Below, piece after piece: positions 63,736-64,000 of a DNA stretch of 64,000 nucleotides. The stretch is from an uncultured Chitinophagaceae bacterium (lineage in GTDB: Bacteria; Bacteroidota; Bacteroidia; Chitinophagales; Chitinophagaceae), in NCBI GenBank assembly GCA_903895845.1, contig CAITVK010000055.1, positions 1 through 64,000 of the forward strand, written 5' to 3'. Numbering within the stretch: position 1 is the first letter of the stretch; each line of letters begins with the position of its first letter. The notes beneath the pieces are model-generated. The model had not been told where the DNA came from. It did no database searches and saw only the letters and a list, made by a program, of their open reading frames with translations. The position numbers were made by a program, and so were the translations under genes.

Positions 63736-64000
63736 ATGAACATGAAGAAAATCTTACTATTTATGGTGATGGTTGTGGGCTTATTTGCAGCAGCCATTGC
63801 GCAAACAAAGCCCATTTCGGGAACAGTTATTGACAAAGAAGGCAAGCCAATTGAGGGAGCCTCGGTAAAAGTAAAAGGACATCAGGGTGGCGTTGCAGCT
63901 GAGTCTGATGGTAGTTTCAAGATTGCAGTGAAGCCGGGTGATGTCTTGATTGTTTCTTCTATTGGTCATGCCACAAAGCAGATTAAGATTTCAAATCAAA
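63736..64000 (+). CDS. CarboxypepD_reg-like N-terminus of a probable SusC-like TonB-linked protein, cut by window edge
   Basis: 88 codons run to the edge. A signal peptide (MKKILLFMVMVVGLFAAA, cut near IAQTKP) is followed by ISGTVIDKEGKPIEGASVKV and an SDGSFKIAVKPGDVLIVSSI domain, as at the start of SusC-type receptors. Whether a plug and barrel follow lies outside the window. A second ATG lies 6 bases downstream. An independent PUL or peptide/metal importer may begin here. Confidence 0.8.
   Translation, partial: MNMKKILLFMVMVVGLFAAAIAQTKPISGTVIDKEGKPIEGASVKVKGHQGGVAAESDGSFKIAVKPGDVLIVSSIGHATKQIKISNQ

Overview
The window looks like a chromosomal segment of a Bacteroidota bacterium, most likely Chitinophagales/Chitinophagaceae-like. 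The evidence is a SusC/SusD pair, a type IX secretion C-terminal sorting domain, many short lipoproteins, DUF4349 and DUF4292 lipoproteins, TAnnTTTG-type -7 promoter boxes, an AT-rich composition, and A-rich leaders in place of strong Shine-Dalgarno sites. The exact genus cannot be read from the sequence.

Layout. Positions 1-547 hold the 5' part of an IS256-family transposase that runs off the left edge. At 764-5528 are a DUF4349 lipoprotein, nadB and ispG. From 6623 to 24751 all genes lie on the + strand and form a beta-1,3(1,6)-glucan (laminarin-type) polysaccharide utilisation locus: a T9SS-secreted two-repeat glycan-binding-like protein, SusC, SusD, a PKD lipoprotein, a Calx-beta/GH16 laminarinase, a clan GH-A hydrolase, a large cytoplasmic GH149/GH161-like phosphorylase, GH17, GH30 and a GPH sugar transporter. 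The inferred logic is surface GH16/GH17/GH30 attack, SusCD import, inner-membrane uptake, and phosphorolysis in the cytoplasm. No GH3 and no local regulator are visible.

The remainder is mostly housekeeping: recO, an amidohydrolase, cysS, a gamma-carbonic anhydrase, rsgA, an EnvC-like protein, a DUF4292 lipoprotein, dut, proC, a Doc toxin-antitoxin pair, hldD, purL, pepF, glnS, tilS, queE, purD, a DAO-family oxidoreductase, serS, an aspartic protease, a nicotinamide riboside kinase with pnuC, OsmC, two YceI proteins flanking a porin-like barrel, and the start of a second CarboxypepD_reg/TonB-linked protein at the right edge. No rRNA, tRNA or CRISPR was recognised.

The most unusual content is the repeats. 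Intergenic regions carry many arrays of unrelated sequence that share a 7-nt base period: 7-, 14-, 21- and 42-nt units, often with opposed arms that form large hairpins. Two of the sequence types also sit in frame inside six conserved genes (ispG, cysS, queE, nicotinamide riboside kinase, tilS, DAO oxidoreductase), always in the same orientation and reading phase for each type. They add 14-40 residues to otherwise ordinary enzymes. This resembles Rickettsia palindromic elements in behaviour but not in sequence. It is the best candidate here for an undescribed system.
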